A program made the position numbers and the translations under genes. A stretch of DNA of 64,000 bases from Synechococcus sp. ATX 2A4. Lineage in GTDB: Bacteria > Cyanobacteriota > Cyanobacteriia > PCC-6307 > Cyanobiaceae. Shown here in pieces: positions 53,671-63,593 of the stretch (position 1 is its first letter; every line of letters starts with the position of its first letter). The notes beneath the pieces are model-generated. The model searched no databases, was not told the DNA's origin, and saw only the letters and a list, made by a program, of their open reading frames with translations. Where the stretch lies: contig NZ_JAGQCV010000001.1 in NCBI RefSeq assembly GCF_024346375.1, forward strand, positions 124,001-188,000, given 5' to 3'.

Positions 53671-54812
53671 CGGGCGGCGGACAGCGCGCTGGAGCAGGCG
53701 CTCTGCGAGCGAGATGGCCGGGCGGCGGGCGTGAGCGCCGAGGGCCCAGCGGGGGTGGGCACCGTGCGGCGGCGCGGCTTGAAAGGGTCGAGCACGGTGT
53801 CAAGGCGCCAGTTGGCGGCGCGGCTGCTGATCTGCTCATGGCGCCGCCACACGCTGCGGGCCATCAACAGACGCTCGCCTTCCGGGCTGGCGCCGATGCT
53901 GCGCAACCAGGCACAGCGCTCCGCATCGCCGGCATCGCTGCACAGGCGCACCACCGGATCACTGGCCACCGCCTGGATCAGCAGCTGCTCCAGCGCCGGG
54001 CCATGCAGCCGCGACCAACCGGGATGCAAGGTGAGCTGCACGTCCACTGGGCCGTGGCCCTGGTGGTGCAGCCGGCGCACGCCAGCCACCGCCTGTTGAC
54101 GACTGGGGTCGAGCCAGAGGGCGCCGGGGCCGCTGCTCTGATCCAGCAGATCCTCCATCCGTCGGTCGAGCAGCTGGCGCAGCAGCGCCGGGCAGGCGGC
54201 CTGCTCCAGGTGCAGCAGCAGACCGGCGGTGCGCCGGTTCAGGGGCCGCAGCTGGAGGTCGCCGGGGGGGGGCAGCGCCGGACCCGGCTCGGCCGGTGCG
54301 CTCCACAACCAGGAGAGTTCGTGCCGCAGCGGCTGAAAGCCCTGCTCCCGCAACAGCGCCAACCGGTCGGTGTCGGTGCTGTCGCAGCGGGCGATCCAGC
54401 TGGCCGCACCGCTGCAGCGGTGCAGCGCCTCGCGCAGCAGCGCCGCCTGGATCTCCTGGCCGCAGAGGCTGCCTGGCCGCTGCAGAGCGCTGCGTGCCAC
54501 CCGCAGGGCCTCCACGCCCCAGCAGCTGCCGCTGCGGTTGAGGCGCCGCACCACGCTCAGCCCCAGCATGCAATCAGCCGCCACGTAGGCCACCAGCACT
54601 TCAGGGGCCAGAGGCGGCCGCTGCACGAGGGCACTCAGCAGGCGCTCCGGCTGGCGCAGCAGCAGTGAGCGCTGCAGCAGCGGCTGAAGATCGGCAAAGG
54701 CAGGATCGCTCAGCAGGGGCAAAGACCAACCCTGCAGGGGTTGGATCCGCAGCTCCCCTGGCGCGGCGAGCGGGTCACCTCCCGAGGGGCGTAGGGGGAT
54801 GGGGTGCCGCAC
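53667..54812 (-). CDS. GNAT-like protein of unknown substrate
   Basis: The 381-residue protein appears to hold two acyltransferase-like halves. The first (about 70-160) reads VLVAYVAADCMLGLSVVRRL, then QEIQAALLREALHRCSGAASW. The second (about 200-320) has VAGVRRLHHQGHGPVDVQLT and LEQLLIQAVASDPVVRLC. The canonical acetyl-CoA loop is not clear, so the GNAT call rests on pattern. It ends in a disordered Arg/Ser/Pro tail. First gene of the ruvX-DUF3727-yqeG-proB run. Confidence 0.6.
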   Translation of the reverse strand: MRHPIPLRPSGGDPLAAPGELRIQPLQGWSLPLLSDPAFADLQPLLQRSLLLRQPERLLSALVQRPPLAPEVLVAYVAADCMLGLSVVRRLNRSGSCWGVEALRVARSALQRPGSLCGQEIQAALLREALHRCSGAASWIARCDSTDTDRLALLREQGFQPLRHELSWLWSAPAEPGPALPPPGDLQLRPLNRRTAGLLLHLEQAACPALLRQLLDRRMEDLLDQSSGPGALWLDPSRQQAVAGVRRLHHQGHGPVDVQLTLHPGWSRLHGPALEQLLIQAVASDPVVRLCSDAGDAERCAWLRSIGASPEGERLLMARSVWRRHEQISSRAANWRLDTVLDPFKPRRRTVPTPAGPSALTPAARPSRSQSACSSALSAAR

Positions 54813-54883
54813 GTGACATCAGTCGTGACCCGACTGTATCGGTTCTGGACCGGCTGGCCGGGGCGGGCGCCGCCGCAAGGCCG

Positions 54884-56140
54884 TCAGGCGGGACGCACCA
54901 CCACCAGGGGGGTGCGCTCGTTGGCATTGCCGGCCGGATTCGGCCGTAGTGCCCGCAGCAGCAGGCCCTCATCGCAGCCCTCGCTGGCGGCCAGCACCTT
55001 CACCCGGCCCAGATCGTTCACATCCACCACTGCCACCGGCACCCCCAGTGCCCTGGCCAGTTCACGGCAAGTGCGCTCCGGTTGCGCCGGGCCCAGCACG
55101 ATCGTCTGGTCGTAGGGAGGGGTGGTGCCGGTGATGTCATCGATCAACCGCGCCTGCTCTCCCGCCAGCCGGTAGAAGCCGCCGCGGCTGCCCACGAGCT
55201 TCATCAAGGTGCCCGCCAGCCAGGCGCACAGCACCCGCGCGGGGCCCACGTCATCGATCAGGGTCTGCAGGCCGCAGGCGGTCGCCAGGCTGCTGGTGGG
55301 ATGGAACACCCGGCAGAGCAAGCGGGCCAGAGCCGACGGCTCCACCATGGCCGGGTGCTGATAGCGGCCCTGCATCACCGCCAGCGGTGTTTCCCCGATC
55401 GTGAGGATGTCGCCGGGTTGCAGCACGGCACCGGCGTAGCGGCGCAGCACCTCGGCCGGATCATCCAGCACGCCCAGCAGATGGGTGGGCAGCGGCAGGA
55501 CCTGGCAGGCCTCCCCTGCGCGCCAGCGGGCCGTGGCGGGCTGCAGCGGCTCGGGTTTGCGCAGCGGAATCAGCAGACCGTCGCGGCGCTGCAGCCGCCC
55601 GAAAGGCCCGTAGTTGATCCACAACACTTCAAGCCAGAGGGTGTCGATCAGGGCGAGGGGATCGTTCTGGTGCTCAGCGGCGCCGGCGGCGGGGCGGCCG
55701 GCAGGTGCGGCGATCGTGAGCGTGACACGGGCTTCGGTCTGCTTGTGGCTTTTGACGATGTAGGCCGCCCAATAGCCATCGGCGCGGCTGTCTTCATCGG
55801 GATGGGCGGCGGTGAGGCGGGTCGTGATCGTGACCCCGCTCAGGTCGCCTTTGCCCAGCAGGGTGGGCCGCAGCTCCACTTCCGGCACCATCACCTCCAT
55901 GCGGGCATGGGGGTTGCTGAGGCGCAGCACGCCGTCCACGGTGATGGCCGCAGTGGCGGCTCCTGGGGATGCCTCAGTGGCGCTGCCGGTTGCCGGCTCG
56001 TTCACCGCCCAGCTGTGGGAATCGAGCCGCAGCGGTGAGGCGGGCCGCAGCCGGTGGCGCAACTCCAGCCAGAGCAGCAGGACGCCGAAGCCCAAGGCGG
56101 CGATCAGGGCCAGGCACAGAGGAGCGGGCAATGGGGCCAC
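54884..56140 (-). CDS. CofE-like (F420-0:gamma-glutamyl ligase family) membrane-anchored protein
   Basis: The 418-residue protein starts with a membrane helix (LALIAALGFGVLLLWLELRH). The C-terminal half has LQPGDILTIGETPLAVMQGR, then ASEGCDEGLLLRALRPNPAG, a pattern seen in proteins annotated as coenzyme F420 ligase-like. Most cyanobacteria do not make F420, so the reaction is probably different or the domain is used for another amide bond. No close function can be given. Confidence 0.65.
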   Translation of the reverse strand: MAPLPAPLCLALIAALGFGVLLLWLELRHRLRPASPLRLDSHSWAVNEPATGSATEASPGAATAAITVDGVLRLSNPHARMEVMVPEVELRPTLLGKGDLSGVTITTRLTAAHPDEDSRADGYWAAYIVKSHKQTEARVTLTIAAPAGRPAAGAAEHQNDPLALIDTLWLEVLWINYGPFGRLQRRDGLLIPLRKPEPLQPATARWRAGEACQVLPLPTHLLGVLDDPAEVLRRYAGAVLQPGDILTIGETPLAVMQGRYQHPAMVEPSALARLLCRVFHPTSSLATACGLQTLIDDVGPARVLCAWLAGTLMKLVGSRGGFYRLAGEQARLIDDITGTTPPYDQTIVLGPAQPERTCRELARALGVPVAVVDVNDLGRVKVLAASEGCDEGLLLRALRPNPAGNANERTPLVVVRPA

Positions 56141-56229
56141 GGAGTGCGCGGGGGCGGCGAAACAGCGGGAGCGTAGATGCTGGCCTCAGCACCGCCTTAG
56201 CTTTCTGGGCGGCAGGACGCCGGCACGCC

Positions 56230-57612
56230 ATGAAGAAGACCTTCGTTCTCGATACGAACGTTCTGCTGCACGACCCGCGGGCGCTGGTGCGTTTCGAGGA
56301 CAACAACGTCGTGATTCCAATCGAAGTGGTCGAGGAGATCGATCGCTTCAAACGGGACAGCAGTGAGAAGGGCCGCAATGCCCGTCAGGTGTCGCGCCTG
56401 CTTGACGGCTTACGCGAGAAGGGCAACCTGGCGGAGGGGGTGGAGATCGACCCGATCGCCCACGGCCAGCTGAAGGTGGTGTTCTGCCGCAGCGAAACGC
56501 TCAGCCAGTTGCCGCCGGAACTGAAATCCGGCAACGGCGACAACAACATCCTGGCGGTGGCGCTGGAGCAGCGCCTGCAAGGCGTGATGGGCAGCCAGCC
56601 GCCCGTGATCCTGGTCACCAAGGACACCAACCTGCGCATCAAGGCGGATGCGGTGGGCCTGATCGCTCAGGACTACACCAGCGACAAGGTGGCGATCGCC
56701 GATCTCTACCCCGGCACCGCCGAGTGGTGGGTGAGCGCCGCCCAGATGGCGCAGCTGCAGCGCGAGGGCAGCCTGGTCGTGGCGGAGCTGCCACCGCTGC
56801 CGCCGGACGCTCCCCTGCTGCAGGCCAATGAGGGCGTGACCCTGGTGGATACGGCCCAGCCCGGCCACACCCTGCTGGCCCGCTATTGCGCCGCTGCCGC
56901 CCAGTTGAGGCCCCTGCCCAAGGTGTCCCGCGCCAAGCTGGGCCGGGTGTCAGCGCGCAACCGGGAGCAGACCTTCGCGCTTGATCTGCTGCTCGATGCC
57001 TCGATCCAGCTGGTGACGCTGGTGGGCAAGGCCGGCACCGGCAAGACGCTGCTGGCCCTGGCGGCCGGTCTGCATCAGGTGGCCGATGACCACACCTACG
57101 AGCGCCTATTGGTGACCCGGCCCGTGATCCCCCTCGGCAAGGACATCGGCTTTCTGCCCGGCGATCTTCAGGAAAAGATGGGTCCGTGGATGCAACCGAT
57201 CGTCGACAACCTCGACTATCTGCTCGGCAGCGACGACCCGGGTCAGGCCCAGGCCCGGGGCGCGCGCAGCGCACGCAACAACTGGCTGGATCTCAAGAGC
57301 ATGGGCCTGTTGGAAGTGGAAGCCATCAGCTACATCCGCGGCCGCTCGATTCCCAACCAGTTCATGGTGGTGGATGAAGCCCAGAACCTCACCCCCCATG
57401 AGGTAAAAACGATTGTGACCCGGGTGGGCGAAGGCACCAAGATCGTGTTCACCGGTGATCCCTACCAGATCGATAATCCTTATGTGGATGCCGACAGCAA
57501 CGGGCTCACCTGGCTGGTGGAGAAGTTCAAGGGCCAGGAGCTGGCTGGCCATGTGACCCTGCGGAAGGGGGAACGCTCCGCCTTGGCGGAGTTGGCGGCC
57601 AATCTGCTCTGA
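56230..57612 (+). CDS. PIN-PhoH family ATPase
   Basis: The 460-residue protein has an N-terminal PIN nuclease-like domain (FVLDTNVLLHDPRALVRFED, EVVEEIDRFKRDSSEKGRNA) and a PhoH helicase-like domain from about 235. Walker A is [18 protein letters not shown] near 265. PVIPLGKDIGFLPGDLQEKM, MVVDEAQNLTPHEVKTIVTR and IVFTGDPYQID follow. Such YlaK/PhoH2-type proteins act as RNA-unwinding nucleases in other bacteria. ATG 56230 was chosen because it starts exactly at the PIN domain. It converges with fumC, 5 bp apart. Confidence 0.92.
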   Translation: MKKTFVLDTNVLLHDPRALVRFEDNNVVIPIEVVEEIDRFKRDSSEKGRNARQVSRLLDGLREKGNLAEGVEIDPIAHGQLKVVFCRSETLSQLPPELKSGNGDNNILAVALEQRLQGVMGSQPPVILVTKDTNLRIKADAVGLIAQDYTSDKVAIADLYPGTAEWWVSAAQMAQLQREGSLVVAELPPLPPDAPLLQANEGVTLVDTAQPGHTLLARYCAAAAQLRPLPKVSRAKLGRVSARNREQTFALDLLLDASIQLVTLVGKAGTGKTLLALAAGLHQVADDHTYERLLVTRPVIPLGKDIGFLPGDLQEKMGPWMQPIVDNLDYLLGSDDPGQAQARGARSARNNWLDLKSMGLLEVEAISYIRGRSIPNQFMVVDEAQNLTPHEVKTIVTRVGEGTKIVFTGDPYQIDNPYVDADSNGLTWLVEKFKGQELAGHVTLRKGERSALAELAANLL

Positions 57613-57617
57613 GCCGC

Positions 57618-58994
57618 TCAGATCATCCGGGCGGGATCAATGCAGCGGTCGAAGGCTTCAGGGCTGATTTCCCCGAGCACCAGCGCCGCTTCCCGCAGGC
57701 TGAGCCGGTGCACGTGGGCGTGGCGGGCGATGCGGCAGGCGCCGTCGTAGCCGATGGCGGGAGCCAGCGCGGTGACCAGCATCAAGCTCTGATCGAGCAG
57801 GGTTTCAATGCGGGCGCGGTCGGGCTCGAGCCCTTCAATGCAGTGTTCGCGGAAGGCGTGGCAGCCGCCGGCCAGCAATTCGATGCTCTGGAGCAGGTTG
57901 AGCGCAATCAGCGGCTTGAACACGTTGAGCTCGAAGTTGCCCTGGCTGGCGGCCATCTGCACGGCGGTGTTGTTGCCCATCACCTGCACGGCCACCATCG
58001 TGAGGCTCTCGCACTGAGTGGGATTCACCTTGCCGGGCATGATGCTGGAGCCCGGTTCGTTTTCCGGCAGCACCAGTTCCCCCAGCCCGCAGCGGGGGCC
58101 GCTGGCGAGCCAGCGGATGTCGTTGGCGATCTTCATCAGGCTGCCCGCCAGCACCGTGAGCGCGCCGTGGGCACCGGCCAGCGGCTCATGGCCTGCCAGG
58201 GCCTGGAATTTGTTGACGGCGCTGGTGAAGGGCAAGCCGATCCGTTCCGCCAGCCGGGCGGCCACCGCCTCGCCGTAGCCCTTGGGGGCATTGAGGCCGG
58301 TGCCCACCGCCGTGCCACCGATCGCCAGCTGCAGCACCTGGGGCAGCAGTAGGCGGAGGCCGGCGGCGGCCAGCTGCAGCTGGGCCACGTAGCCGCTGAA
58401 TTCCTGGCCGAGGCTGAGCGGCACCGCATCCTGCAGGTGGGTGCGGCCGATCTTGATGATGCCGCGGTAAGCCTCGGCCTTGGCGGCCAAGGTGGCGGCG
58501 AGCGCCTCCACCGCCGGCAGCAGGGTGTGTTCGAGCTGAATCGCCACGGCGATGTGCATCGCGGTGGGAAAGGTGTCGTTGCTCGACTGGCTCAGGTTGA
58601 CGTGGTCATTCGGGTGCACCGGGTGCTTGCTGCCGAGCACACCGCCAGCGGCTTCGATCGCCCGATTCGCGATCACCTCGTTGACGTTCATGTTCGTCTG
58701 GGTGCCGGAGCCGGTCTGCCACACCTTGAGCGGGAATTCCGGGTCGAGCGCCCCTGAGGCCACCTCTTCGGCCGCCGCCACGATCAGCGCCGCCAGCTCG
58801 GGCGTCAGCTGGCCCATGGCGCTGTTCACCTCGGCGCAGGCCGCCTTGAGCTCGCCGAAGGCATGCACCAGCTTCAGCGGCATCGCCTCACCGAAGGGGA
58901 AGAAGTGCAGGGAGCGCTGGGTCTGGGCGCCCCAGTAGTGCTGGGCCGGCACCTCCACTGGCCCGAGGCTGTCGGTTTCGGTGCGGGTGGCCAT
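57618..58994 (-). CDS. fumC: fumarate hydratase, class II
   Basis: The 458-residue iron-free fumarase has [60 protein letters not shown] and the signature [15 protein letters not shown]. The H and S active-site residues lie in these segments. Full length and intact. Its start overlaps the stop of the thioredoxin-like gene by 1 bp. Confidence 0.97.
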   Translation of the reverse strand: MATRTETDSLGPVEVPAQHYWGAQTQRSLHFFPFGEAMPLKLVHAFGELKAACAEVNSAMGQLTPELAALIVAAAEEVASGALDPEFPLKVWQTGSGTQTNMNVNEVIANRAIEAAGGVLGSKHPVHPNDHVNLSQSSNDTFPTAMHIAVAIQLEHTLLPAVEALAATLAAKAEAYRGIIKIGRTHLQDAVPLSLGQEFSGYVAQLQLAAAGLRLLLPQVLQLAIGGTAVGTGLNAPKGYGEAVAARLAERIGLPFTSAVNKFQALAGHEPLAGAHGALTVLAGSLMKIANDIRWLASGPRCGLGELVLPENEPGSSIMPGKVNPTQCESLTMVAVQVMGNNTAVQMAASQGNFELNVFKPLIALNLLQSIELLAGGCHAFREHCIEGLEPDRARIETLLDQSLMLVTALAPAIGYDGACRIARHAHVHRLSLREAALVLGEISPEAFDRCIDPARMI

Positions 58995-59590
58995 CAGCTG
59001 CCGGACACCACTTCGCTGTTGAGCTCGTTGAAGCTGCGGGTGCTGGTGGCCCGCTCACCGCCGGCGGGCTCCAGGCCGGTGGCCTCGGTGAGCACGGTGC
59101 TGATCGTGGTGGTGTTCACCTGGCCGTTGGCATCGAGCAGCACCTTGCCGTCGCCATCGAAGACCACCACCTGCGGAATCGTGCCGTTCCAGTAGTGCAC
59201 GGGATCATCGGGACCCTGATCCTCCAGGCCCTGCAGCGGATCGGTGGTGAGCGGGATCAGCTCCACATTGCGACCCCACAGGCGCTGCAGCTCCGAGAGC
59301 ACTGGCGCGAACTGCTTGCTGTCGGCGCTGTCATCGAGATAAAACACGAGCACCACGGGGCGATGGTCGGCGCGGGCCTGGGCCAGCGTGCTGCGGGGCG
59401 GCACCAGCGAGCCGTTGCCCGCGTAAAGAGCATAGATGTTGCCGTCGTAGCTGTTGGTGGTGAGCGAGGCCAGCGCCGGCCGCGGGGATACCAGCAGCAG
59501 CAGCGCCACCAGCAGCGCCATGCTGCGGCGGATCAGGGAAGGAAAGGCGGTAGGGCGCAGCAACCGGAGCGGGAGGCGGGTTGGGGTCAT
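58994..59590 (-). CDS. thioredoxin-fold lumenal protein without CxxC
   Basis: From ATG 59590 the protein has 198 residues. A signal or anchor helix lies near the start ([20 protein letters not shown], with an AxA-like cleavage site). The thioredoxin-like domain reads [40 protein letters not shown]. The usual W-C-x-x-C active site is replaced by DDSADSK, so it is not a disulfide reductase. It resembles cyanobacterial thylakoid proteins that help photosystem I accumulate. That link is by resemblance only. Confidence 0.75.
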   Translation of the reverse strand: MTPTRLPLRLLRPTAFPSLIRRSMALLVALLLLVSPRPALASLTTNSYDGNIYALYAGNGSLVPPRSTLAQARADHRPVVLVFYLDDSADSKQFAPVLSELQRLWGRNVELIPLTTDPLQGLEDQGPDDPVHYWNGTIPQVVVFDGDGKVLLDANGQVNTTTISTVLTEATGLEPAGGERATSTRSFNELNSEVVSGS

Positions 59591-59629
59591 TGTGACGCCC
59601 AGCGCGAAAGGCCAGGGCTCAGCCCCCAC

Positions 59630-61324
59630 TCACGGGCGGTTGATGCCCTTGCCCATCCCCTGCAGGATGCCCCGGCCGATCAGGCCGATGGCCCGGCCGA
59701 TCACCTGGGTGAGCACCACCACCAGCAGATCGCCCAGCTGGCGCAGGAACGACTGCAACTGCGGCGCCACGGCATCACGGGCTTCGAGGGCCAGGGTGAC
59801 CGCCTGCTGCAACCAGCCCAGCTGGCGCAGTTCGCGGTCGCGGGGCTCGGTGAGCAGCAGCGGCGTGATCCGGCCGGCTTGCAGGCGGAACAACAGCCGC
59901 CGGCTCTCGTAGAGCTGGATCGGCCGTTCGAACCAGCTGCTCCAGCGCTGCTGAGCATTGAGCTGGTTGCGCAGGCGCTCCAGGCTGCGGGTGGCCAGCA
60001 GCTCATGCACCAGCAGATAGCGCCTGAGCTCCGGCCAGTCACCGCAGCAGGCCAGGAGCTCGGCGCTGATCAGCTCAGCCGTGCGGATCAGCCAGTTGCT
60101 CACCAGGGCTTCCAGGTGCAGCAGAGCGGTGGGCTCATCGGGAGACAGCAGGCGGCCGTCCACCAGCAGCGGTTGGCCGCCCATCAGCGCGCTGAGCATC
60201 GGCAGTGAGGCGGGGAGTTCCGGGTCGTTGTTGGTGAGCACGGTGGTGCTGGTGAGCTGGTCGGCCACCGGCAGCAGCACCCCATCGAGGGGAAGCCGCA
60301 CGTAGGCGCCGGCCACCTGCCGCAGGGCATGGCGGCGCAGCTCCGGCTGCAGTTCCTGCCAGCGGGCCTCCAACGTGTCGTTGGCGGGTCGTTCCTGCCG
60401 CAGCCGCACCAGGAGCTGATCGAGCTGGCCCAGCAGGGCGAGCAGCAGGTCGCGGCGCCGCTCCACGCTGAGCCCCTGCAGGGCGAACAAGGTACCGGCG
60501 TGCGGATCAAGCGGTCCCGCCAGGCTGGCGTCCTGCAGCCGTTGGCGAATGGCGCTCCACACCCCTTCGGCGGTGCGTTGCCGCAGGGTGATCGCCGTGC
60601 TGCCGCTGACGGGGGGAGTCGGCAGCTGGCCCGTTGCAGCAGGGTCCGGCGGGCCAGCGTCGTCACTGATCAGGGCATCGCCCCAGGCCAGCACCAGCGG
60701 CCCCCACAGCCAGAGCAGCAGGGAGCGGGCGGCGCCGAGCTCCCGCAGGCGGCCTTCGAGGATCAACTGCAGCAGGAAGGTATCGGGCGGTGGATTCAGC
60801 AGGCGGCGGCACAGGCGCAGCTCGGCATCGATCTGCTGCAGGCCGCTCTGCAGCAGCCATTGCCCCAGCCCGATCGGCCCCATCAGCGGCGTGACCTCAG
60901 CGGCTGGAGCACCATCGCCCTGAAGATCCACCACCCGGCCACCGGCCAGCAGGGTGCCCACCGCAGCCAGCAACGCCTCGGGACCGGGATCCTGCAGCAG
61001 GCCGGCGACGGGAAGCTGCACCAACCAGTCGCTGGAGCAACCCGGCTGCGTGGGTAACAGCAACAGCAGCGGGGCGGGCTGCCAGCGCTCTTCCAATCGC
61101 TGCAGCTCCCGCAGCAGGTTGGCGGGCTGCACCGGCGCGCTCACACTCCAGATCAACAGCTGGGGTGCCCGGCTGCAGGCCGCTGGATCGGTGAAGATCT
61201 CCGCGGTGCAGGGGGCGGCGCTCAACAGACGGCTGAGGCCATCGCGCAGCAAGGGGTCGGCGAACAGCAGGATCCTGGGACGGTGTGCTGCCGTGGCTGG
61301 AGCGTCCTCAGGGGCTGGTGTCAC
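59630..61324 (-). CDS. DUF3685 domain-containing protein
   Basis: The protein has about 564 residues from GTG 61324 (the start before PAPEDAP and RPRILLFADPLLRDGL). The first 110 residues look like a response-regulator-type receiver fold (ILLFADPLL..., LLIWSVSAPVQPANLLREL) without the full acidic pocket. The rest is the cyanobacterial DUF3685, with ELRRYLLVHELLATRSLERL and a hydrophobic C-terminus near the LGDLLVVVLTQVIGRAIGLI helix. The frame remains open to 61525, but the extra residues are Ser/Arg-rich and non-typical. Function unknown. Confidence 0.75.
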   Translation of the reverse strand: MTPAPEDAPATAAHRPRILLFADPLLRDGLSRLLSAAPCTAEIFTDPAACSRAPQLLIWSVSAPVQPANLLRELQRLEERWQPAPLLLLLPTQPGCSSDWLVQLPVAGLLQDPGPEALLAAVGTLLAGGRVVDLQGDGAPAAEVTPLMGPIGLGQWLLQSGLQQIDAELRLCRRLLNPPPDTFLLQLILEGRLRELGAARSLLLWLWGPLVLAWGDALISDDAGPPDPAATGQLPTPPVSGSTAITLRQRTAEGVWSAIRQRLQDASLAGPLDPHAGTLFALQGLSVERRRDLLLALLGQLDQLLVRLRQERPANDTLEARWQELQPELRRHALRQVAGAYVRLPLDGVLLPVADQLTSTTVLTNNDPELPASLPMLSALMGGQPLLVDGRLLSPDEPTALLHLEALVSNWLIRTAELISAELLACCGDWPELRRYLLVHELLATRSLERLRNQLNAQQRWSSWFERPIQLYESRRLLFRLQAGRITPLLLTEPRDRELRQLGWLQQAVTLALEARDAVAPQLQSFLRQLGDLLVVVLTQVIGRAIGLIGRGILQGMGKGINRP

Positions 61325-62241
61325 TCGTGGCGTGCGGTCATTGGCGCCAAGGTAACGAGCCTGCGGCGATTTCTCCAGCGTGAACGCAGGCCATTGGCGC
61401 GAAAAGATGCGTGCCGCATGCTGAGCCGATCGCGATCTGCCTGTTCTGATCTTTGTCTGGCCTGAGGATGAACGGTGGAAATGGTTCGTGGTGGCGGCTT
61501 GCAAGAGGAGACCTATTCGGAGCAAGAGGGCCGCTCACTCGGCCAGATTTCAGAGAATCGGAGTGAGGTTTTCAGAGAATGGGGGATTGAAGAGGGAAGG
61601 CCGCACAAAGCGAAGGCATGAAAAGCAGACACTTAGAAAAGGAAAGGGGATTGCAGCATCAAACGGTGCAATCAGCCAAGTTCATGAATGCAGAGCCATG
61701 CAATCAGGACAATCTTGCCACCCGAAGTAGCAAGGGAGCATGCAATGCGGCGGGATGCCCTGAGTAACAGCAGCTCGCCACAGCATTGGCGCCGATCCCG
61801 ACACCATCGTCAAGTCCGGCTGGCAAGTCGCCAAGTCCGACTGTGCAGGAATCCTGCCTCAAGAGGCACTGCCTGGGGCAACAAATCTCCTGCCAAACAA
61901 TTCACAGATGCGGCGCCATGATCAGCGCCTAAAGATCAGGAAACCTAAGACGATGCAGGCAAAGCTAAAACAGACTGAAGTCAACGCAGGCAAACGCTCA
62001 AGCAGATAACAATCAAGCGATTGTTGATCAAGCCACGTCAAGAATCAATGTCAGCATATCTATCAATCAAGCAAGGTATTGGCCATGTCGTTCAGCCAAC
62101 AAATGAGCCAAATGCAAAAGACAGCTGGGACAAGCTGCATGCCAACGGAACAGCTCGGCCACCGGTAACGGCTGCATGGAGAACACCCATGTCGCACCTT
62201 TTTTCTCTCACCGGCGCAACCCACTCACCGGCGCCACACGC
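61325..62241. other. gene-poor stretch, no feature recognised
   Basis: About 900 bp between the DUF3685 and Fur-family genes. From 61550 on, the sequence is more AT-rich than its surroundings and has only short, compositionally poor frames. Some short direct repeats (CAAGTCCG twice near 61812-61838; CTCACCGGCGC twice near 62207-62236) are visible. I see no tRNA, insertion sequence or convincing small gene. A small regulatory RNA cannot be excluded. Confidence 0.5.
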
Positions 62242-62757
62242 TCAGTGGCGGGGCCGGCCGGCCAGTTGCAAGGTGTACGACTCGATCGTGTAGCCGGTGA
62301 GTTCTTCGATGCGGTGGACCAGTTCCGCGGGGAGCACCACATCAAGATCCTGGATTTCGCCACTCTCCAGGCAGGTGAGGTGGCTGTGGGGGTCGCTGCG
62401 GTAGCCATAGAGGCGGCCGTTGGCGCGATCGAGGCATTCGATCACCCCGGCGCTCTGCAGGGCTTCGAGGTTCTGATACACGGAGGTATGGCCGATGCGG
62501 CGTCCTTGCTGATTGAGGCGCTCAAAGATGTCGCGGGCACTCAGGTGACGCTGTTCTTGCCAGAGCAGTTCGAGCACGAGCTTGCGCTGGCGGCTGAGGC
62601 GCATGCCCAGATCGCGGCAGCGCCGAAACACCTCGAGCACCCCTGCGAGGGCGGCGGGGCCTGTGCTCTGCCCGTTGTTCAGCGGTGGGGCAGACGCAGC
62701 CTTCACACGTGGATACGAATGCTTTACCTCAACCTTAATCGATTCTCGCTTTGGCAA
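62242..62757 (-). CDS. Fur-family transcriptional regulator
   Basis: The 171-residue regulator has an N-terminal winged helix (GMRLSRQRKLVLELLWQEQR, HTSVYQNLEALQSAGVIECL). The dimer/metal domain has RSDPHSHLTCLESGEIQDL. The Fur-type H-x-H site is present, but the structural CxxC pair is reduced to a single Cys (CLESG), and no second CxxC follows at the C-terminus. It may sense a metal or peroxide with a changed site. An N-terminal extension of about 30 residues is Pro/Ala-rich. It lies 11 bp behind hisA. Confidence 0.9.
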   Translation of the reverse strand: MPKRESIKVEVKHSYPRVKAASAPPLNNGQSTGPAALAGVLEVFRRCRDLGMRLSRQRKLVLELLWQEQRHLSARDIFERLNQQGRRIGHTSVYQNLEALQSAGVIECLDRANGRLYGYRSDPHSHLTCLESGEIQDLDVVLPAELVHRIEELTGYTIESYTLQLAGRPRH

Positions 62758-62768
62758 GGGACAGGCCC

Positions 62769-63530
62769 TTAGCAGACGCTGGGCGGAATCGGATCCTGTA
62801 ACCGCTCCGGTCCCACGGCCTGCAGCGCTTCACGAAAATCGACCGCCCCGTCGTAGAGGGCCCGGCCCACGATCACCGCCTCCACGCCCAGCGGCTCCAG
62901 GGCCAGCAAGGCCAGCAGATCGGTGAGCGATCCCACGCCGCCGGAGGCAATCACCGGCACCGGGCTGGCGGTGGCCATCGAGCGCAGCGCCTCGAGATTC
63001 GGGCCGGCCAGGGTGCCATCGGTGGCGATGTCGGTGCTCACGATCGCCGCCACACCGCTGCCCTCGAAGCTGGCGGCGAGAGCTGTGGCCTCCACCGCGC
63101 TTTCCTCCAGCCAGCCGCGGGTGGCCACCTTGCCGCCGCGGGCATCGATGCCCACCACGATCCGGCCGGGGAAGCGGGCCGCCAGCGCATGCACCAGCTC
63201 TGGCTGCTCGATCGCCACCGTGCCCAGGATCACCCGCTCCAGGCCCGCGGCGAGCAGCGCTTCCGCCCGCTCGGCCGTACGCACACCGCCGCCCAGCTGC
63301 ACGGGAATGCGGAGCGCCGCCGTGATCGCGCGCACCACCGCATCGTTGACCGGTTCACCACTACGGGCGCCATCGAGATCGACCAAGTGCAGCCGTTCGG
63401 CCCCCTGGCGCTGCCAGTCGAGGGCCTGCGCCACCGGATCGTCGCTGAAGCGGGTGACCTGGTCGTAATCGCCCTGGTGCAGCCGCACGCAGTGGCCGTC
63501 GAGCAGGTCGATGGCGGGAATGATCTGCAT
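62769..63530 (-). CDS. hisA: phosphoribosylformimino-AICAR-phosphate isomerase
   Basis: The 253-residue TIM-barrel enzyme of histidine synthesis starts MQIIPAIDLLDGHCVRLHQG (Asp of the first half active site). It has LHLVDLDGARSGEPVNDAVV, VQLGGGVRTAERAEALLAAG, and the second half IVSTDIATDGTLAGPNLEAL with PVIASGGVGSLTDLL. ATG 63530 is set by the fold; the open frame upstream is not coding. The Fur-family gene follows 11 bp downstream. Confidence 0.97.
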   Translation of the reverse strand: MQIIPAIDLLDGHCVRLHQGDYDQVTRFSDDPVAQALDWQRQGAERLHLVDLDGARSGEPVNDAVVRAITAALRIPVQLGGGVRTAERAEALLAAGLERVILGTVAIEQPELVHALAARFPGRIVVGIDARGGKVATRGWLEESAVEATALAASFEGSGVAAIVSTDIATDGTLAGPNLEALRSMATASPVPVIASGGVGSLTDLLALLALEPLGVEAVIVGRALYDGAVDFREALQAVGPERLQDPIPPSVC

Positions 63531-63593
63531 GGCGGAGCGGGTGAGCCGTGGTCGGGGGCCATCCTCGCTGGCAGGGGTGGGGGCAGCGCTTGA

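Noticed and set aside
61690-61921. Short plus-strand frame in the gene-poor stretch
   Set aside because: Arg/Ser/His-rich composition, no ribosome binding site, no recognisable motif.
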